A stretch of 64,000 bases of DNA from Streptomyces sp. ISL-11. Its GTDB lineage: Bacteria > Actinomycetota > Actinomycetes > Streptomycetales > Streptomycetaceae. Under the pieces are notes generated by a model. That model ran no database searches. It was not told the origin of the DNA and saw only the letters and a program-made list of their open reading frames with translations. The stretch lies in assembly GCF_018614525.1 (NCBI RefSeq), contig NZ_JAGGOL010000006.1, forward strand, positions 22,677-86,676, written 5' to 3'. This document shows positions 17,574-26,815 of the stretch, piece by piece. Both the position numbers and the translations under genes were made by a program. Position 1 is the first letter of the stretch. Each line of letters begins with the position of its first letter.

Positions 17574-17742
17574 AGTCCGCCTGTTCCCCCGCCCTGACGG
17601 AGGACGACGGTCCGGACGCGGCGGCGCCCCCCAGCGCCGCAGCGCCCGGACCGGTCGGCACCTCGCGGCTGTGCCGTGTCCGGCAGATCGTGTCAGCGGG
17701 CGAGCTACGGACCGTGTCGTGCGCGCCAACGCTGCGCGGTGG

Positions 17743-17880
17743 TGTCCTCAAGCGCCGGACGGGCTGCTGTGCTGTGTCCTCAAACGCCGGACAGGCTGAC
17801 ATCGGCCGAGCCCAGCCGAATCAAGCCCGTCCGGCGATTGAGGACGCGCCCGCAGGGCGCCCGCCGCCGCAGGCGGCAAA
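17743..17880. repeat. Dispersed Streptomyces intergenic palindromic repeat
   Basis: Two direct copies of a 24-base sequence (TGTCCTCAAGCGCCGGACGG and onward at 17743-17766, and a variant at 17775-17798) are followed by an inverted copy at 17822-17845. A GC hairpin built from CGCCCGCAGGGCG and GCCGCCGCAGGCGGC comes next. The inverted part plus the GC hairpin recurs in opposite orientation at 40081-40221. It fills the gap between the copper chaperone and sigma-factor genes, which converge here, and can fold as a strong bidirectional hairpin. Confidence 0.8.
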
Positions 17881-17909
17881 GACGGCCCGCAGCGGAGCAC
17901 CCGCCGGAC

Positions 17910-18515
17910 CTAGGCCGCCGCGCTCGCCCCGGCCAGCACCGGCACCCGGCCCGCGCCGCACCCCGCGTCACGCTCCGCCGTCTCCAGCTGGACGATCAGC
18001 GCCTCGCGGGCCCGCGCCACGCGGGAACGCACCGTGCCGACCGGGCAGCCCGCGACGACCGCGGCCTCCGCGTACGGCAGCCCCAGCAGCTGCGTCAGCA
18101 CGAACGCCTCGCGCCGCTCGTAGGGCAGGCGGTCCAGCAGCTGCGAGAGGACCACGCCCTCGTCGAAGCCCGGCAGCTCCGCGGACTGGGTCCGCTCGGC
18201 CGCCGACAGCCAGTCGTCGGTGTCGGACAACCGCGGCCGGGCCGCGTTGAAGCGGAGCCGGTCCACGACCGTACGGCGGGCGATGGTCAGCAGCCAGGTA
18301 CGGGCCGACGAACGGCCCTCGAAGCGCGGCAGCGAGCGCAGCGCGCGCAGGAACGTCTCCTGTACGAGGTCGTCCGCGCCCTGCGGGTCATTGCTGAGCC
18401 GCGCCACGTACCGGCGCACGTCGCCCTGGGTGGCGCGGATGAAGCACTCCACCGCGTCGGCGTCGCCGCCGCGCGCGGCGAGCGCCCAGGCGGTCACCGT
18501 CTCGTCGTCACGCAC
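17910..18515 (-). CDS. ECF RNA polymerase sigma factor
   Basis: This 201-residue protein is an ECF-type sigma factor. Region 2 contains DPQGADDLVQETFLRALRSLPRFEGRSSARTWLLTIAR, seen here as adjacent DLVQETFLRAL and ARTWLLTIARR. Region 4 contains LPYERREAFVLTQLLGLPYAEAA and GCPVGTVRSRVARARE. It redirects RNA polymerase to a stress regulon. I chose the GTG at 18515 because GGGAGG lies five bases upstream. A mini zinc-finger gene diverges from it across 61 bases and may encode its anti-sigma factor. It faces the copper operon across the palindromic repeat, and copper or envelope stress is a plausible signal. Confidence 0.92.
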   Translation of the reverse strand: MRDDETVTAWALAARGGDADAVECFIRATQGDVRRYVARLSNDPQGADDLVQETFLRALRSLPRFEGRSSARTWLLTIARRTVVDRLRFNAARPRLSDTDDWLSAAERTQSAELPGFDEGVVLSQLLDRLPYERREAFVLTQLLGLPYAEAAVVAGCPVGTVRSRVARAREALIVQLETAERDAGCGAGRVPVLAGASAAA

Positions 18516-18576
18516 GGCGGCCTCCCGCACGGGGGGTGGTGCGCGGTGCTCCGGCGGCGCCGGGGACGATGGCGGG

Positions 18577-18747
18577 GTGCACTGCCCCGATTTCCGTACC
18601 GCCATATCCGCCCGCGTCGACGGCGAGGAGCTGCCGCCGGACCTCTCCGGCACCGCGCTCGCCGCGCATCTGCGCGGGTGTGCCGACTGCCGCCGCTGGG
18701 AGGAGCGCGCGTACCGGCTCAAGAAGCTGACGGCAGGACTCTTCTGA
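18577..18747 (+). CDS. Mini zinc-finger (zf-HC2-like) putative anti-sigma factor
   Basis: The 56-residue protein contains HLRGCADC, the H-x3-C-x2-C zinc motif of ZAS anti-sigma factors, preceded by CPDFRTAISARVDGEELP, the typical start of such domains. It lacks the membrane segment and output domain that larger members carry. It is divergent from the ECF sigma gene rather than downstream of it, which is an unusual arrangement for a sigma/anti-sigma pair. The GTG at 18577 was chosen because the conserved Cys-Pro-Asp start follows at once. The ribosome binding site is weak. Sequestering the adjacent sigma factor is an inference. Confidence 0.75.
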   Translation: MHCPDFRTAISARVDGEELPPDLSGTALAAHLRGCADCRRWEERAYRLKKLTAGLF

Positions 18748-19001
18748 GGCGTACGGAGTCCCCGTGGCGGGGGGCTCGGCCGACGTGTGGCCGGTCGGCG
18801 GATGGTCGATCGGCGGGTGGCCGACCGACGCGTGCGGGGAACGCATCGAAGGCGCGGCCGACGGCGGAACGTGTCGCCGTGGTGTGTCCTGTGTGAGGGC
18901 AGGGGTCATCGCCCCGGGTCCTTCCTGGAATCCGGGCGCCTCGACCCCGAGGGGGCGGCGGCCCGGTGACGTGATACGGCCAGGTCGGTCGCCGTCGGCC
19001 C

Positions 19002-19766
19002 TCAGCGGGCGGCGGCGACGCGGACGGCCGGTGGACCACGTGTGGCCAGGACATGGCCGTAGAGCAGCCGGCGGAGCCGCTGCGCGGCGCGCGTGCGGTC
19101 GGCGCGGATGCGGGGCGGCCCCGGGCGCGTGGGGACGTCGCGGAAGAGGACGAGCAGGGGTGCGAAGAGCCGGGTGCGCAGCGTGCGGGCGAGGCGGAAG
19201 GCGGCCTGTTCGCCGCCGGAGAGCCAGATGCCGCAGATGAGCGCGACGACGACGTGCGCGGACCACATGCCGAGGGCGCCGTGTCCGGCGTGCAGGGACA
19301 TGCTTCCCATGTCCATACCGCCCATGCCGCCCATGCCGCTCATGCCGCTCATGCCGCCGCCCATGTCCATGCCCTCCATGGGCATGGACATGGAGTGATC
19401 CATGGGCATGGGCGCCGGCATCCCGTGAGCACCGGCCATGCCGTCCGTGCCGGTCGTGCCGGGGTCCAGGCCCATCCGCCGCGCATGCGCGGCGTTCACC
19501 GCGACGTTCTGCGCGAGGGCGAAGAACTGGTGCAGAGCGGTCTGCGCGCCGACCGTGGCGAGCGTGATCAGCAGCGGTCCGCGTTCGCGGCCCGCCAGGA
19601 ACCACGCGCCGCTGCCCGTACCGGACAGCGCCACGGCGACGGCCCACCACGGGACGGTCGACCCGGACATGACCGCGTGCCCCAGGGCAGCGAGCAGCAC
19701 ACAGACGACTGCGAACACCGCGGCTCGCAGCGCCCGGGGTCCCTGGTACGGCTGCCCTGCTCTCAT
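19002..19766 (-). CDS. Met/His-rich integral membrane protein
   Basis: This 254-residue protein has about four to five hydrophobic segments, starting with RALRAAVFAVVCVLLAALGHA. The central loop is strikingly rich in Met, His, Asp and Gly (for example MPMDHSMSMPMEGMDMGGGM and SLHAGHGALGMW). Such loops bind copper in CopD-, PcoE- and DUF5134-like proteins. With the copper operon 1.5 kb away and an ECF sigma gene between, a copper storage or transfer role is likely. The ATG at 19766 is the first start before the membrane segment. Its ribosome binding site is poor. The exact family is not certain. Confidence 0.78.
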   Translation of the reverse strand: MRAGQPYQGPRALRAAVFAVVCVLLAALGHAVMSGSTVPWWAVAVALSGTGSGAWFLAGRERGPLLITLATVGAQTALHQFFALAQNVAVNAAHARRMGLDPGTTGTDGMAGAHGMPAPMPMDHSMSMPMEGMDMGGGMSGMSGMGGMGGMDMGSMSLHAGHGALGMWSAHVVVALICGIWLSGGEQAAFRLARTLRTRLFAPLLVLFRDVPTRPGPPRIRADRTRAAQRLRRLLYGHVLATRGPPAVRVAAAR

Positions 19767-20073
19767 GACGTGGACATCGTTGCACCCGCACCGCGCGGAG
19801 CGACGGCGGGGTGCACCCCGACGCCCGTACGACCGCCCGCTCGGGCGCACGGGTCCGCCCCGTACCGTCCGCCCGGCGGTACGAGGCGGTGGGCCGCCGG
19901 CTCGGGGGAAGGACCGGCGGCCCGGGTCCCGTCGCTCCATTGGGACTCGCGTAGCCGAGTCAACCGCCCGCGGGGCCGGCGCGGGAGCGTGTGCGAGGGG
20001 GTGCGCGTGGGTGCGCCACGCACACCCCGTGTGAACGGTGCCCCTCCGCCCGGCGCTCGCACCGGCCCTCCGC
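19767..20073. other. Intergenic region, no supported gene
   Basis: This stretch of about 300 bases lies between the Met/His-rich membrane protein start and the holin-like gene stop, both on the minus strand. It contains a near-perfect hairpin around 20000-20026 (GTGCGCGTGG paired with CCACGCACAC, one mismatch). That hairpin could terminate the holin-like transcript. No coding frame looks real. Confidence 0.45.
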
Positions 20074-20343
20074 TCAGCCTCTGCCGGCCGACGCCCCGCC
20101 GGCGGTCTTCTTCCCCTTCCCGGACTTCTTCTCCGGCAGCCAGGCCGCGCTCTCCTTGTTGCCGAAGCGGGTGCCTATCGCGCCCTTGATCACGGAGAGG
20201 GCGGCGGGCAGCGCGGCGATGGCGGCGGCCTTGAGCGCGGACACGTCCGTCAGGTCGAAACCGTCGGCGATGAGGAGACCGAGGAAGGTCGTGAGGTAGG
20301 CGGCCAGGGTGCGTTCGAGGATGTCGACGATGACTTTCCGCAT
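20074..20343 (-). CDS. Holin-like small membrane protein (r1t-type)
   Basis: The 89-residue protein resembles r1t-type phage holins. An N-terminal amphipathic start (MRKVIVDILERTLAAYLTTF) leads into two hydrophobic segments (LGLLIADGFDLTDV and AAAIAALPAALSVIKGAIG), and the tail is lysine-rich (PEKKSGKGKKTAGG). Holins form membrane holes that release endolysin or other cargo. No endolysin, integrase or other phage gene lies nearby, so it is an orphan here. Streptomyces chromosomes do carry such genes outside prophages. A role in protein release or programmed lysis is possible but inferred. Strong GGAAGAAGCC precedes the ATG at 20343. Confidence 0.75.
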   Translation of the reverse strand: MRKVIVDILERTLAAYLTTFLGLLIADGFDLTDVSALKAAAIAALPAALSVIKGAIGTRFGNKESAAWLPEKKSGKGKKTAGGASAGRG

Positions 20344-20454
20344 GGCTTCTTCCGGCCTCTTCCGTTCGCGTCCTATGAGTCAGGGGAAGCCTCGTGGCGG
20401 CGAGGCGACGTCCGCAAGCCCTTTCGGCGCACGTTCTTGCGGAGTGGAGGGTCC

Positions 20455-21744
20455 ATGGTGGTCAACCCCTGGCTGGCACTGCCGACCGGTGACGATCCCG
20501 CCGAACGGTGCCGGACGGTCCGCGGCGCGCACGCGGCGTTCGCGGCCGGAGGGGCGGTGGCCCCGCAGGTACGGGCGGTGGTGGCCGCCTCGTGGCGGCG
20601 TTCGGCGGCGGCGCTGCCGGGGCCCGAGTTCATGGCGCCCGTGGAGCTGTACGGCGCGGAGCTGGAGAGCTATCGCCGCGCGCATCCGCTGGCCGCCGTG
20701 CTGCCGCTCGTCCGGGAACTGCTCGGCACCATCGCCGACGACGGTGCCCACCTGCTCGCGGTCTGCGACGCGTCGGGGCGGATGCTGTGGGTGGAGGGGC
20801 ACGCGGGGGTCCGCAGGGGCGCCGAGCGCATGAACTTCGTCGCCGGTGCCCGCTGGGACGAACGCCACGCCGGCACCAACGCCCCGGGCACCGCCCTCAC
20901 CCTCGACCACGCGGTCCAGATCTTCGCCACCGAGCACTACAACCGCCTGGTCCAGCCCTGGACGTGCGCCGCCGCCCCGGTCCACGACCCGCGCACCGGG
21001 CGGCTGCTGGGCGCGGTGGACCTGACGGGCGGCGACCACCTTGCGGCGCCGCACAGCCTGGCGCTCGTCCAGGCGACGGCGCGGGCGGCCGAGGCACAGC
21101 TGGCCGCCGCTCCCGGTGCCGTGGCCGGGCACGCGCTGTCGGTACTGGGCCGGGACGAGGCGCTGCTGGTGGCGGACGGGCGGCGCTCACGGCTGGGCCG
21201 CCGGCACAGCGAGATCCTCCTCCTGCTGGCCGGCCGTCCCGAGGGGCTGACGGGCGAGCAGCTGACGGCGGCGCTCTACGGGGACCGCCCGGTACCGCCG
21301 GTGACGCTGCGCGCCGAACTGTCCCGGCTGAGACGGCTGGTGGGCCCGCTCCTCGGCTCCCGCCCGTACCGGCTGTGCGCCCCGGTCGATACGGACCTCG
21401 CCCGGGTGGAGCGCGCGATGGCGGCCGGTGACGTGCGCGGCGCCCTGCGCGCGTACGACGGCCCGCCGCTGCCCCTGTCGGAGGCGCCCGGTGTGTGCCG
21501 GCTGCGGCGGGGCCTGGAGGGCCGGCTGCGGCGGGCCGTGCTGACCGGCGGGGACGCCGGGGCGCTCCAGCTGTGGGCGGACAGCCCGTGGGGCGAGGAG
21601 GACCTGGAGGTGTGGGAGCGGCTGCTGGCGGCCCTGCCGATGAGCGCGCCGCAGCGGGGCGCGGTGGCGGCGGAGGCGCGCCGCCTGCGCGCGGCGTACG
21701 CGCCTGGCTCCGGGGCAACGTCCGGGCAACCCCCGCGGCGCTAG
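20455..21744 (+). CDS. GAF-domain transcriptional regulator next to aldehyde dehydrogenase
   Basis: This 429-residue protein has a GAF-like sensory region (about residues 80-215, with [36 protein letters not shown] and [17 protein letters not shown]). These motifs match the N-terminal half of AcoR-type regulators. The C-terminal part carries a winged-helix-like segment ([31 protein letters not shown], seen in two halves) instead of an AAA+ sigma-54 domain. The following aldehyde dehydrogenase starts 62 bases later, so it probably controls that gene in response to an aldehyde or alcohol. GGAGG precedes the ATG at 20455 closely, and the GTG at 20458 is an alternative. Confidence 0.85.
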   Translation: MVVNPWLALPTGDDPAERCRTVRGAHAAFAAGGAVAPQVRAVVAASWRRSAAALPGPEFMAPVELYGAELESYRRAHPLAAVLPLVRELLGTIADDGAHLLAVCDASGRMLWVEGHAGVRRGAERMNFVAGARWDERHAGTNAPGTALTLDHAVQIFATEHYNRLVQPWTCAAAPVHDPRTGRLLGAVDLTGGDHLAAPHSLALVQATARAAEAQLAAAPGAVAGHALSVLGRDEALLVADGRRSRLGRRHSEILLLLAGRPEGLTGEQLTAALYGDRPVPPVTLRAELSRLRRLVGPLLGSRPYRLCAPVDTDLARVERAMAAGDVRGALRAYDGPPLPLSEAPGVCRLRRGLEGRLRRAVLTGGDAGALQLWADSPWGEEDLEVWERLLAALPMSAPQRGAVAAEARRLRAAYAPGSGATSGQPPRR

Positions 21745-21806
21745 CTTCCACCCGGTCGCCGCCCGCGCAGGGAGCGGGCGGCAGCGAACGGGAAGGGCAC
21801 ACCCCC

Positions 21807-23330
21807 ATGCCTCGCTACGCCAACCCCGGCTCCTCCGACGCGGTCGTCTCCTACCGGCCGCGGTACGACCACTGGATCGGCGGTGAGTACGTACCGCCCG
21901 CACGGGGCCGGTACTTCGAGAACCCGACCCCGGTGAACGGGCAGCCGTTCACCGAGATCGCGCGCGGCACGGCCGAGGACGTCGAACGCGCGCTGGACGC
22001 CGCCCACGCGGCGGCCCCGGCCTGGGGCCGCACCGCCCCGGCCGACCGCGCGGCCGTCCTGAACCGGATCGCCGACCGCATGGAACAGAACCTGGAGCTC
22101 CTCGCGGTCGCCGAGTCGTGGGAGAACGGCAAGCCGGTCCGCGAGACCCTGGCCGCCGACATCCCGCTCGCCGTCGACCACTTCCGCTATTTCGCGGGCG
22201 CGATACGGGCCCAGGAGGGCGGCCTCTCCGAACTGGACGAGGACACCGTCGCGTACCACTTCCACGAGCCGCTCGGCGTCGTCGCCCAGATCATCCCGTG
22301 GAACTTCCCCCTCCTGATGGCCGCGTGGAAACTGGCCCCGGCCCTGGCGGCGGGCAACACGGCCGTCCTGAAGCCGGCGGAACAGACCCCGGCGTCGATC
22401 CACGTGTGGCTGGAGCTGGTGGCGGACCTGCTGCCCCCGGGCGTGGTGAACGTCGTCAACGGCTTCGGCGTGGAGGCCGGCAAGCCCCTGGCGTCCAGCC
22501 CGCGGGTCGCCAAGATCGCCTTCACGGGCGAGACCACGACCGGCCGCCTGATCATGCAGTACGCGTCGGAGAACCTGAAGCCGGTGACGCTCGAACTGGG
22601 TGGCAAGAGCCCCAACATCTTCTTCGACGACGTTTCCGCGGCGGCCGACGACTTCCTGGACAAGGCGCTGGAGGGCTTCACGATGTTCGCCCTCAACCAG
22701 GGCGAGGTCTGCACCTGCCCGTCCCGCGCCCTCATCCAGCGGGGCCACTACGCCCCCTTCCTGGAAGCGGCCGTGGCCCGCACCGAGGCGATCGTCCCCG
22801 GCCACCCCCTGGACACCGCCACCATGATCGGCGCCCAGGCGTCGAACGACCAGCTGGAGAAGATCCTCTCCTACCTCGACATCGGCAAGCAGGAAGGCGC
22901 CCGCATTCTCACCGGCGGCACCCGCGCCGACCTCGGCGGCGAACTGAACGGCGGCTACTACGTCCGACCCACCATCTTCGAGGGCACCAACCGCATGCGC
23001 GTCTTCCAGGAGGAGATCTTCGGCCCGGTGGTGGCCGTCACCTCCTTCACCGACTTCGACGAGGCGGTCTCCCTGGCCAACGACACCCTCTACGGCCTGG
23101 GCGCGGGCGTCTGGACCCGCGACGGCACCACGGCCTACCGCGCCGGCCGAGCCATCCAGGCCGGCCGCGTCTGGACGAACTGCTACCACACATATCCGGC
23201 GCATGCCGCTTTCGGCGGCTATAAGCAGTCGGGGATCGGGCGCGAGGGCCACAGGATGATGCTGAACCACTATCAGCAGACGAAGAACATTCTTTGTAGT
23301 TATTCACCCAAGAAGCTCGGGTTCTTCTAG
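21807..23330 (+). CDS. NAD-dependent aldehyde dehydrogenase (ExaC/AcoD type)
   Basis: The 507-residue enzyme shows the full aldehyde dehydrogenase fold. It has the nucleotide-binding [21 protein letters not shown], the general-base Glu in [10 protein letters not shown] and the catalytic Cys in [14 protein letters not shown]. The C-terminus ([21 protein letters not shown] and LGFF) matches acetaldehyde dehydrogenases of the ExaC/AcoD group. It oxidises small aldehydes such as acetaldehyde to acids with NAD. GGAAGGG lies upstream of the ATG at 21807. The preceding GAF regulator is its probable activator, and a strong hairpin terminator follows. Confidence 0.95.
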   Translation: MPRYANPGSSDAVVSYRPRYDHWIGGEYVPPARGRYFENPTPVNGQPFTEIARGTAEDVERALDAAHAAAPAWGRTAPADRAAVLNRIADRMEQNLELLAVAESWENGKPVRETLAADIPLAVDHFRYFAGAIRAQEGGLSELDEDTVAYHFHEPLGVVAQIIPWNFPLLMAAWKLAPALAAGNTAVLKPAEQTPASIHVWLELVADLLPPGVVNVVNGFGVEAGKPLASSPRVAKIAFTGETTTGRLIMQYASENLKPVTLELGGKSPNIFFDDVSAAADDFLDKALEGFTMFALNQGEVCTCPSRALIQRGHYAPFLEAAVARTEAIVPGHPLDTATMIGAQASNDQLEKILSYLDIGKQEGARILTGGTRADLGGELNGGYYVRPTIFEGTNRMRVFQEEIFGPVVAVTSFTDFDEAVSLANDTLYGLGAGVWTRDGTTAYRAGRAIQAGRVWTNCYHTYPAHAAFGGYKQSGIGREGHRMMLNHYQQTKNILCSYSPKKLGFF

Positions 23331-23353
23331 AGCAGTGAAGTCCGTTCTCGGCA

Positions 23354-23378
23354 GCCCCGTGACGGCAGATCACGGGGC
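23354..23378 (+). terminator. Hairpin terminator after aldehyde dehydrogenase
   Basis: GCCCCGTGA and TCACGGGGC form a perfect nine-base-pair stem with a seven-base loop, 24 bases after the aldehyde dehydrogenase stop. No T-run follows, as is usual in Streptomyces. Confidence 0.75.
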
Positions 23379-23582
23379 CTCCGCGTTCGCACCAGGCAGC
23401 CCCAGCCGGCCGACCCGGGCAGGGCCACCTGCGCCGCATCAGGTCCCGGCCGACCTCCAGGCGACGGCCGTCCGAATGCGCGGGTCCGTGCCACCCGGTA
23501 CCGTCGATGAGGTGCGTTCCACCCAACCAGCTGCGACGTTGCCCGACTGGACGGCCGCAAATGCCGGCAGAGGAACGATCGT

Positions 23583-25133
23583 ATGGCAAAGCACTGCATC
23601 ACCGCGGCAGCTGCCGCCACCACTCTGGTCTGCCTGGCGGCATTCGGCGGGAAACCGAGCAGTGCCGCGTCACCCCACACTCCCTTCGCCGGGCGCAGCC
23701 CGACCGCTCCGTCGCGGTTCGTGCCCGGCCCCTGTCCGAAACCGCCCAAGCCGATCGAGGCGTTGAGTTCCGCGAAGTGCGGCTTCCTGAAGGTCCCCGA
23801 GAACCGCGCCCGCCCCGGCGGCCGGACCATCGAGCTGGCCGCGGCGGTCATTCCGGCCGTCTCGGCGAAGCCCGCTGCGGACCCCGTCGTGTTCATGGCA
23901 GGCGGTCCCGGTGGGGATGCGTTCGACGACATCCCCTTCCTGATCGACTCCGGTCTGAACAAGGACCGCGAGCTGATCGTCATGGCTCAGCGCGGCAACC
24001 TCTACGACCAGCCGAACCTCGCCTGCCCGGAGATCGACCGGTTCAACGAGAAGGCCGTCGGGTTCGGTTGGGACGCGACACAGGCGAAGCGGCTCATGCT
24101 GAAGGCGGTGAAGGAGTGCCGGGACCGCCTGACGGCTGACGGGACCGACCTGAGCGCCTACAACAGCGCTGAGAACGCAGCGGACTTCGCCGACCTGCGC
24201 ACGGCCCTCGGCATCCCGGAGTGGAACGTCTACGGGTACTCCTACGGCACCAACCTGGCCCTCACCTATCTGCGCAGGCACCCCCAGGGGATCCGCGCGG
24301 TGGCGCTCGACTCGCCCAGCCCTCCGCAGGTCACGATCCTGCCGTGGGGCTGGAGCAGCGCCCGGGAGGGGATCGGCAACGTCCTTGACGCGTGCGCGGC
24401 CGAGCCCCGCTGCAAGAGCCGCTACCCGGACCTCCGCCAAACCCTGAACGAGCAGGTGCGCAAGCTGGAGGCACAGCCCCTGACGCTGAACGCCCGTCCG
24501 CCGAGCGGCGGAGACCCGGTGAACGTCGTTCTCGACGGAGGCACCCTGCTGAACATGCTGGTCGCCTTCAACGTCAAGCCGGTCGACCTCCCGGCGGCGC
24601 TCCAAGAGCTCAGCCAGGGCAATCCGCAGCGCTTCGCGCAGGCCCGTGCGAAGGACTCGGTCCAGCCCGTCGGTCACACCGCGCACGGCCTGACGCAGTC
24701 GGTGGCGTGCGGCGAGTGGGCCCCGGGTACCTCGGAGTCCGACGTGCTGAACGCGGGGCACCGGGCCTTCCCCGGGTGGCCGGAAACGGTCCTGGCACAG
24801 GTACCGCAGCTGCCCTTCCAGTACGACGTGTGTCGGGTCTGGAACGTCAAGGACCGCGCGGCCGAGCACCGGGTGGCCACCGTGAGCTCGGTGCCGGCGA
24901 TCATCATCTCCGGGACGTTCGACATGAAGACGGGCGCGAGCTATGCGAAGGACGCGGCCCGTACCCTGTCCCGCTCCACCTCCGTGCTGATCCCCGGGAT
25001 CGGGCACTGGGTGGTCCCGCAGTCGCCGTGCGCGCAGCGCGTGCTGGCCTCGTTCTTCGCCGGTCCGACCGCGCCCGACACCGGTTGCGTGGCCGGTCTC
25101 ACCCCGCAACCGTTCACGATCACCCCGAAGTGA
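23583..25133 (+). CDS. Secreted TAP-type tripeptidyl aminopeptidase / alpha-beta hydrolase (copy 1)
   Basis: This 516-residue protein has a Sec-type signal peptide (about residues 1-30). It is an alpha/beta hydrolase of the Streptomyces tripeptidyl aminopeptidase (Tap/SlpD) family. The oxyanion region is FMAGGPGGDAF, the nucleophile elbow is YGYSYGTNLAL, the catalytic Asp lies in IIISGTFDMKTG, and His is in IPGIGHWVVPQ. The C-terminal TAP domain includes the cysteines expected to form disulfides (SPCAQRVLASFF, DTGCV). It should trim tripeptides from secreted proteins. It is followed after 12 bases by a clear paralogue, so the two form an operon from a tandem duplication. Confidence 0.92.
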   Translation: MAKHCITAAAAATTLVCLAAFGGKPSSAASPHTPFAGRSPTAPSRFVPGPCPKPPKPIEALSSAKCGFLKVPENRARPGGRTIELAAAVIPAVSAKPAADPVVFMAGGPGGDAFDDIPFLIDSGLNKDRELIVMAQRGNLYDQPNLACPEIDRFNEKAVGFGWDATQAKRLMLKAVKECRDRLTADGTDLSAYNSAENAADFADLRTALGIPEWNVYGYSYGTNLALTYLRRHPQGIRAVALDSPSPPQVTILPWGWSSAREGIGNVLDACAAEPRCKSRYPDLRQTLNEQVRKLEAQPLTLNARPPSGGDPVNVVLDGGTLLNMLVAFNVKPVDLPAALQELSQGNPQRFAQARAKDSVQPVGHTAHGLTQSVACGEWAPGTSESDVLNAGHRAFPGWPETVLAQVPQLPFQYDVCRVWNVKDRAAEHRVATVSSVPAIIISGTFDMKTGASYAKDAARTLSRSTSVLIPGIGHWVVPQSPCAQRVLASFFAGPTAPDTGCVAGLTPQPFTITPK

Positions 25134-25145
25134 CCGGGAGGGCAG

Positions 25146-26753
25146 ATGGCTCTCGACCCCACGCCCCGTCGCCGCGCCGTGCGACGGCTCCACGCCAGGT
25201 CGGCCGCGGTGGCCACCGGTGTCCTCATCACGGGCCTGCTCACGACACCCGCCCACGCGCGGTACAGCACGGGCGCGGACGACGGAGCCGGAGCGCCGAT
25301 CGGAACGGCCGCCCGGACAGTGGACGATGCCCGCTTCGAGCCCGGCCCCTGCCCGAAGACGGCGGACCCGGTCGCCGAACTCGAAGGGGCCCGCTGCGGC
25401 ACGCTGACCGTGCCCGAGAACCGCACCGAGCCGGACAGCCGGAAGATCACCCTCGGTGTCGCGATCGTGGCGGCGGTGGCCGACAAACCGAAACCCGACC
25501 CCGTCGTGTGGCTCGCCGGCGGACCCGGCGACGACGCGGTCGGGGAGGCGAAGATGGCGATCGACGGCGGCCTGAACCGCGACCGCGACGTGATCTTCAT
25601 GTCCCAGCGCGGAACGTACTCGGCCGACCCGGCACTCACCTGCCGCAACATCGACGAGTTCAACGCGCGCGCGACCGGGCTCGTCTACGACGCGCCGTCC
25701 ACCGAACGCCTGCATGTCGACGCCACGAAGGCCTGCCGCGAGAAACTGGCGGCGAGCGGGGCCGACCTCAGCGCCTACAACGACATCGAGAGCGCCGCCG
25801 ACCTCGCGGACCTGCGCACCGCGCTGGGCCTTGAGCAGTGGAACGTGTTCGGCATCTCCTACGGCACCCAGCTGGCGCTCGTCTACATGCGCCTGCACCC
25901 CGACGGAATCCGGTCTGTGGGCATCGACGGCATCCTGCCGCCGTCCACGGGAGGATCGGCAGTGACCTGGGCCGCCGCCAGGCAGGGCTTCGACGGCCTG
26001 TTCAAGGCCTGCGCCGACCAGCCCGCCTGCAACCGGCGCTACCCGAACCTGTCGGCCACCTTCGAACGGCTCGTCCGCGACCTCGAAGCCAAGCCGGTCA
26101 CCACCACCGTCACGCTCCCCGGCGGCCAGAAGCAAGTGAAGGTCGTCCTGGACGGCGGAGCACTGGTCAACTGGATGACCGCCGCCACCCACGTGGCACC
26201 CCAGGTACCCGCGGCCCTCGACGAGCTGGCCCACGGCAAACCGCAGCGGATCGCCCAGCAGTGGGCGGGCGGCAAGTACAGCCCCCAGGCCATCGGCCGG
26301 CTGTCCCACGGGCTCGTCTACGGCGTCTTCTGCAGCGAGTGGACCCCGTACGAGACCCAGGCGGAAGCACTCCGCGGAGGCCAGGAAGCCTTCCCGTCGT
26401 TCCCCCACTCGGTACAGGCCCAGGCCCCGCTGCTCACGTTCCTCCGCCCGGACTGCGACGTCTGGAACGTCCCCGCGGCGCCCCGCTCCATCCGCGACGT
26501 CACGAAGAGCGACATCCCCACCCTCGCCGTCTCGGGCGGGTTCGACGCCCAGACCGCGGCGGGCAACGGGCCGTACGTCGCCCGCACGCTGAGCCGCGCC
26601 ACCGTCGTCACGGTCCCCTACGAACCCCACGTCGTGTTCGCCACGTCGAAGTGCGCGCAAGCGATCACCCTCTCGTTCTTCGGCTCCCCGACCGCGCCGG
26701 ACACCGGCTGCCTCGCCGATCTCAAACCGCCACAGTTCGAGATCGGACCCTGA
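25146..26753 (+). CDS. Secreted TAP-type alpha/beta hydrolase (copy 2)
   Basis: The 535-residue protein is a paralogue of the gene 12 bases upstream, sharing domain order and many motifs. These are CPKTADPVAELEGARCGTLTVPENR, the nucleophile elbow FGISYGTQLALVYMR, Asp in LAVSGGFDAQTA and His in YEPHVVFATSKCAQ. The signal region (RRRAVRRLHARSAAVATGVL) has several arginines and a longer hydrophobic core. GGGAGG precedes the ATG at 25146. The region around the catalytic His differs from copy 1 (EPHVVF against GIGHWV), suggesting altered substrate preference. Both copies should be extracellular peptidases. Confidence 0.92.
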   Translation: MALDPTPRRRAVRRLHARSAAVATGVLITGLLTTPAHARYSTGADDGAGAPIGTAARTVDDARFEPGPCPKTADPVAELEGARCGTLTVPENRTEPDSRKITLGVAIVAAVADKPKPDPVVWLAGGPGDDAVGEAKMAIDGGLNRDRDVIFMSQRGTYSADPALTCRNIDEFNARATGLVYDAPSTERLHVDATKACREKLAASGADLSAYNDIESAADLADLRTALGLEQWNVFGISYGTQLALVYMRLHPDGIRSVGIDGILPPSTGGSAVTWAAARQGFDGLFKACADQPACNRRYPNLSATFERLVRDLEAKPVTTTVTLPGGQKQVKVVLDGGALVNWMTAATHVAPQVPAALDELAHGKPQRIAQQWAGGKYSPQAIGRLSHGLVYGVFCSEWTPYETQAEALRGGQEAFPSFPHSVQAQAPLLTFLRPDCDVWNVPAAPRSIRDVTKSDIPTLAVSGGFDAQTAAGNGPYVARTLSRATVVTVPYEPHVVFATSKCAQAITLSFFGSPTAPDTGCLADLKPPQFEIGP

Positions 26754-26783
26754 ACTGTGAACCCTTCGGCCATCGTGTCCGCA

Positions 26784-26815
26784 CCCTGCCCGCAGTGCGT
26801 GCACTGCGGGCAGGG
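26784..26815 (+). terminator. Strong hairpin terminator after peptidase pair
   Basis: CCCTGCCCGCAGTGC and GCACTGCGGGCAGGG form a perfect 15-base-pair stem with a two-base spacer, 31 bases after the copy 2 stop. It is the natural terminator of the two-peptidase operon. Confidence 0.85.
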
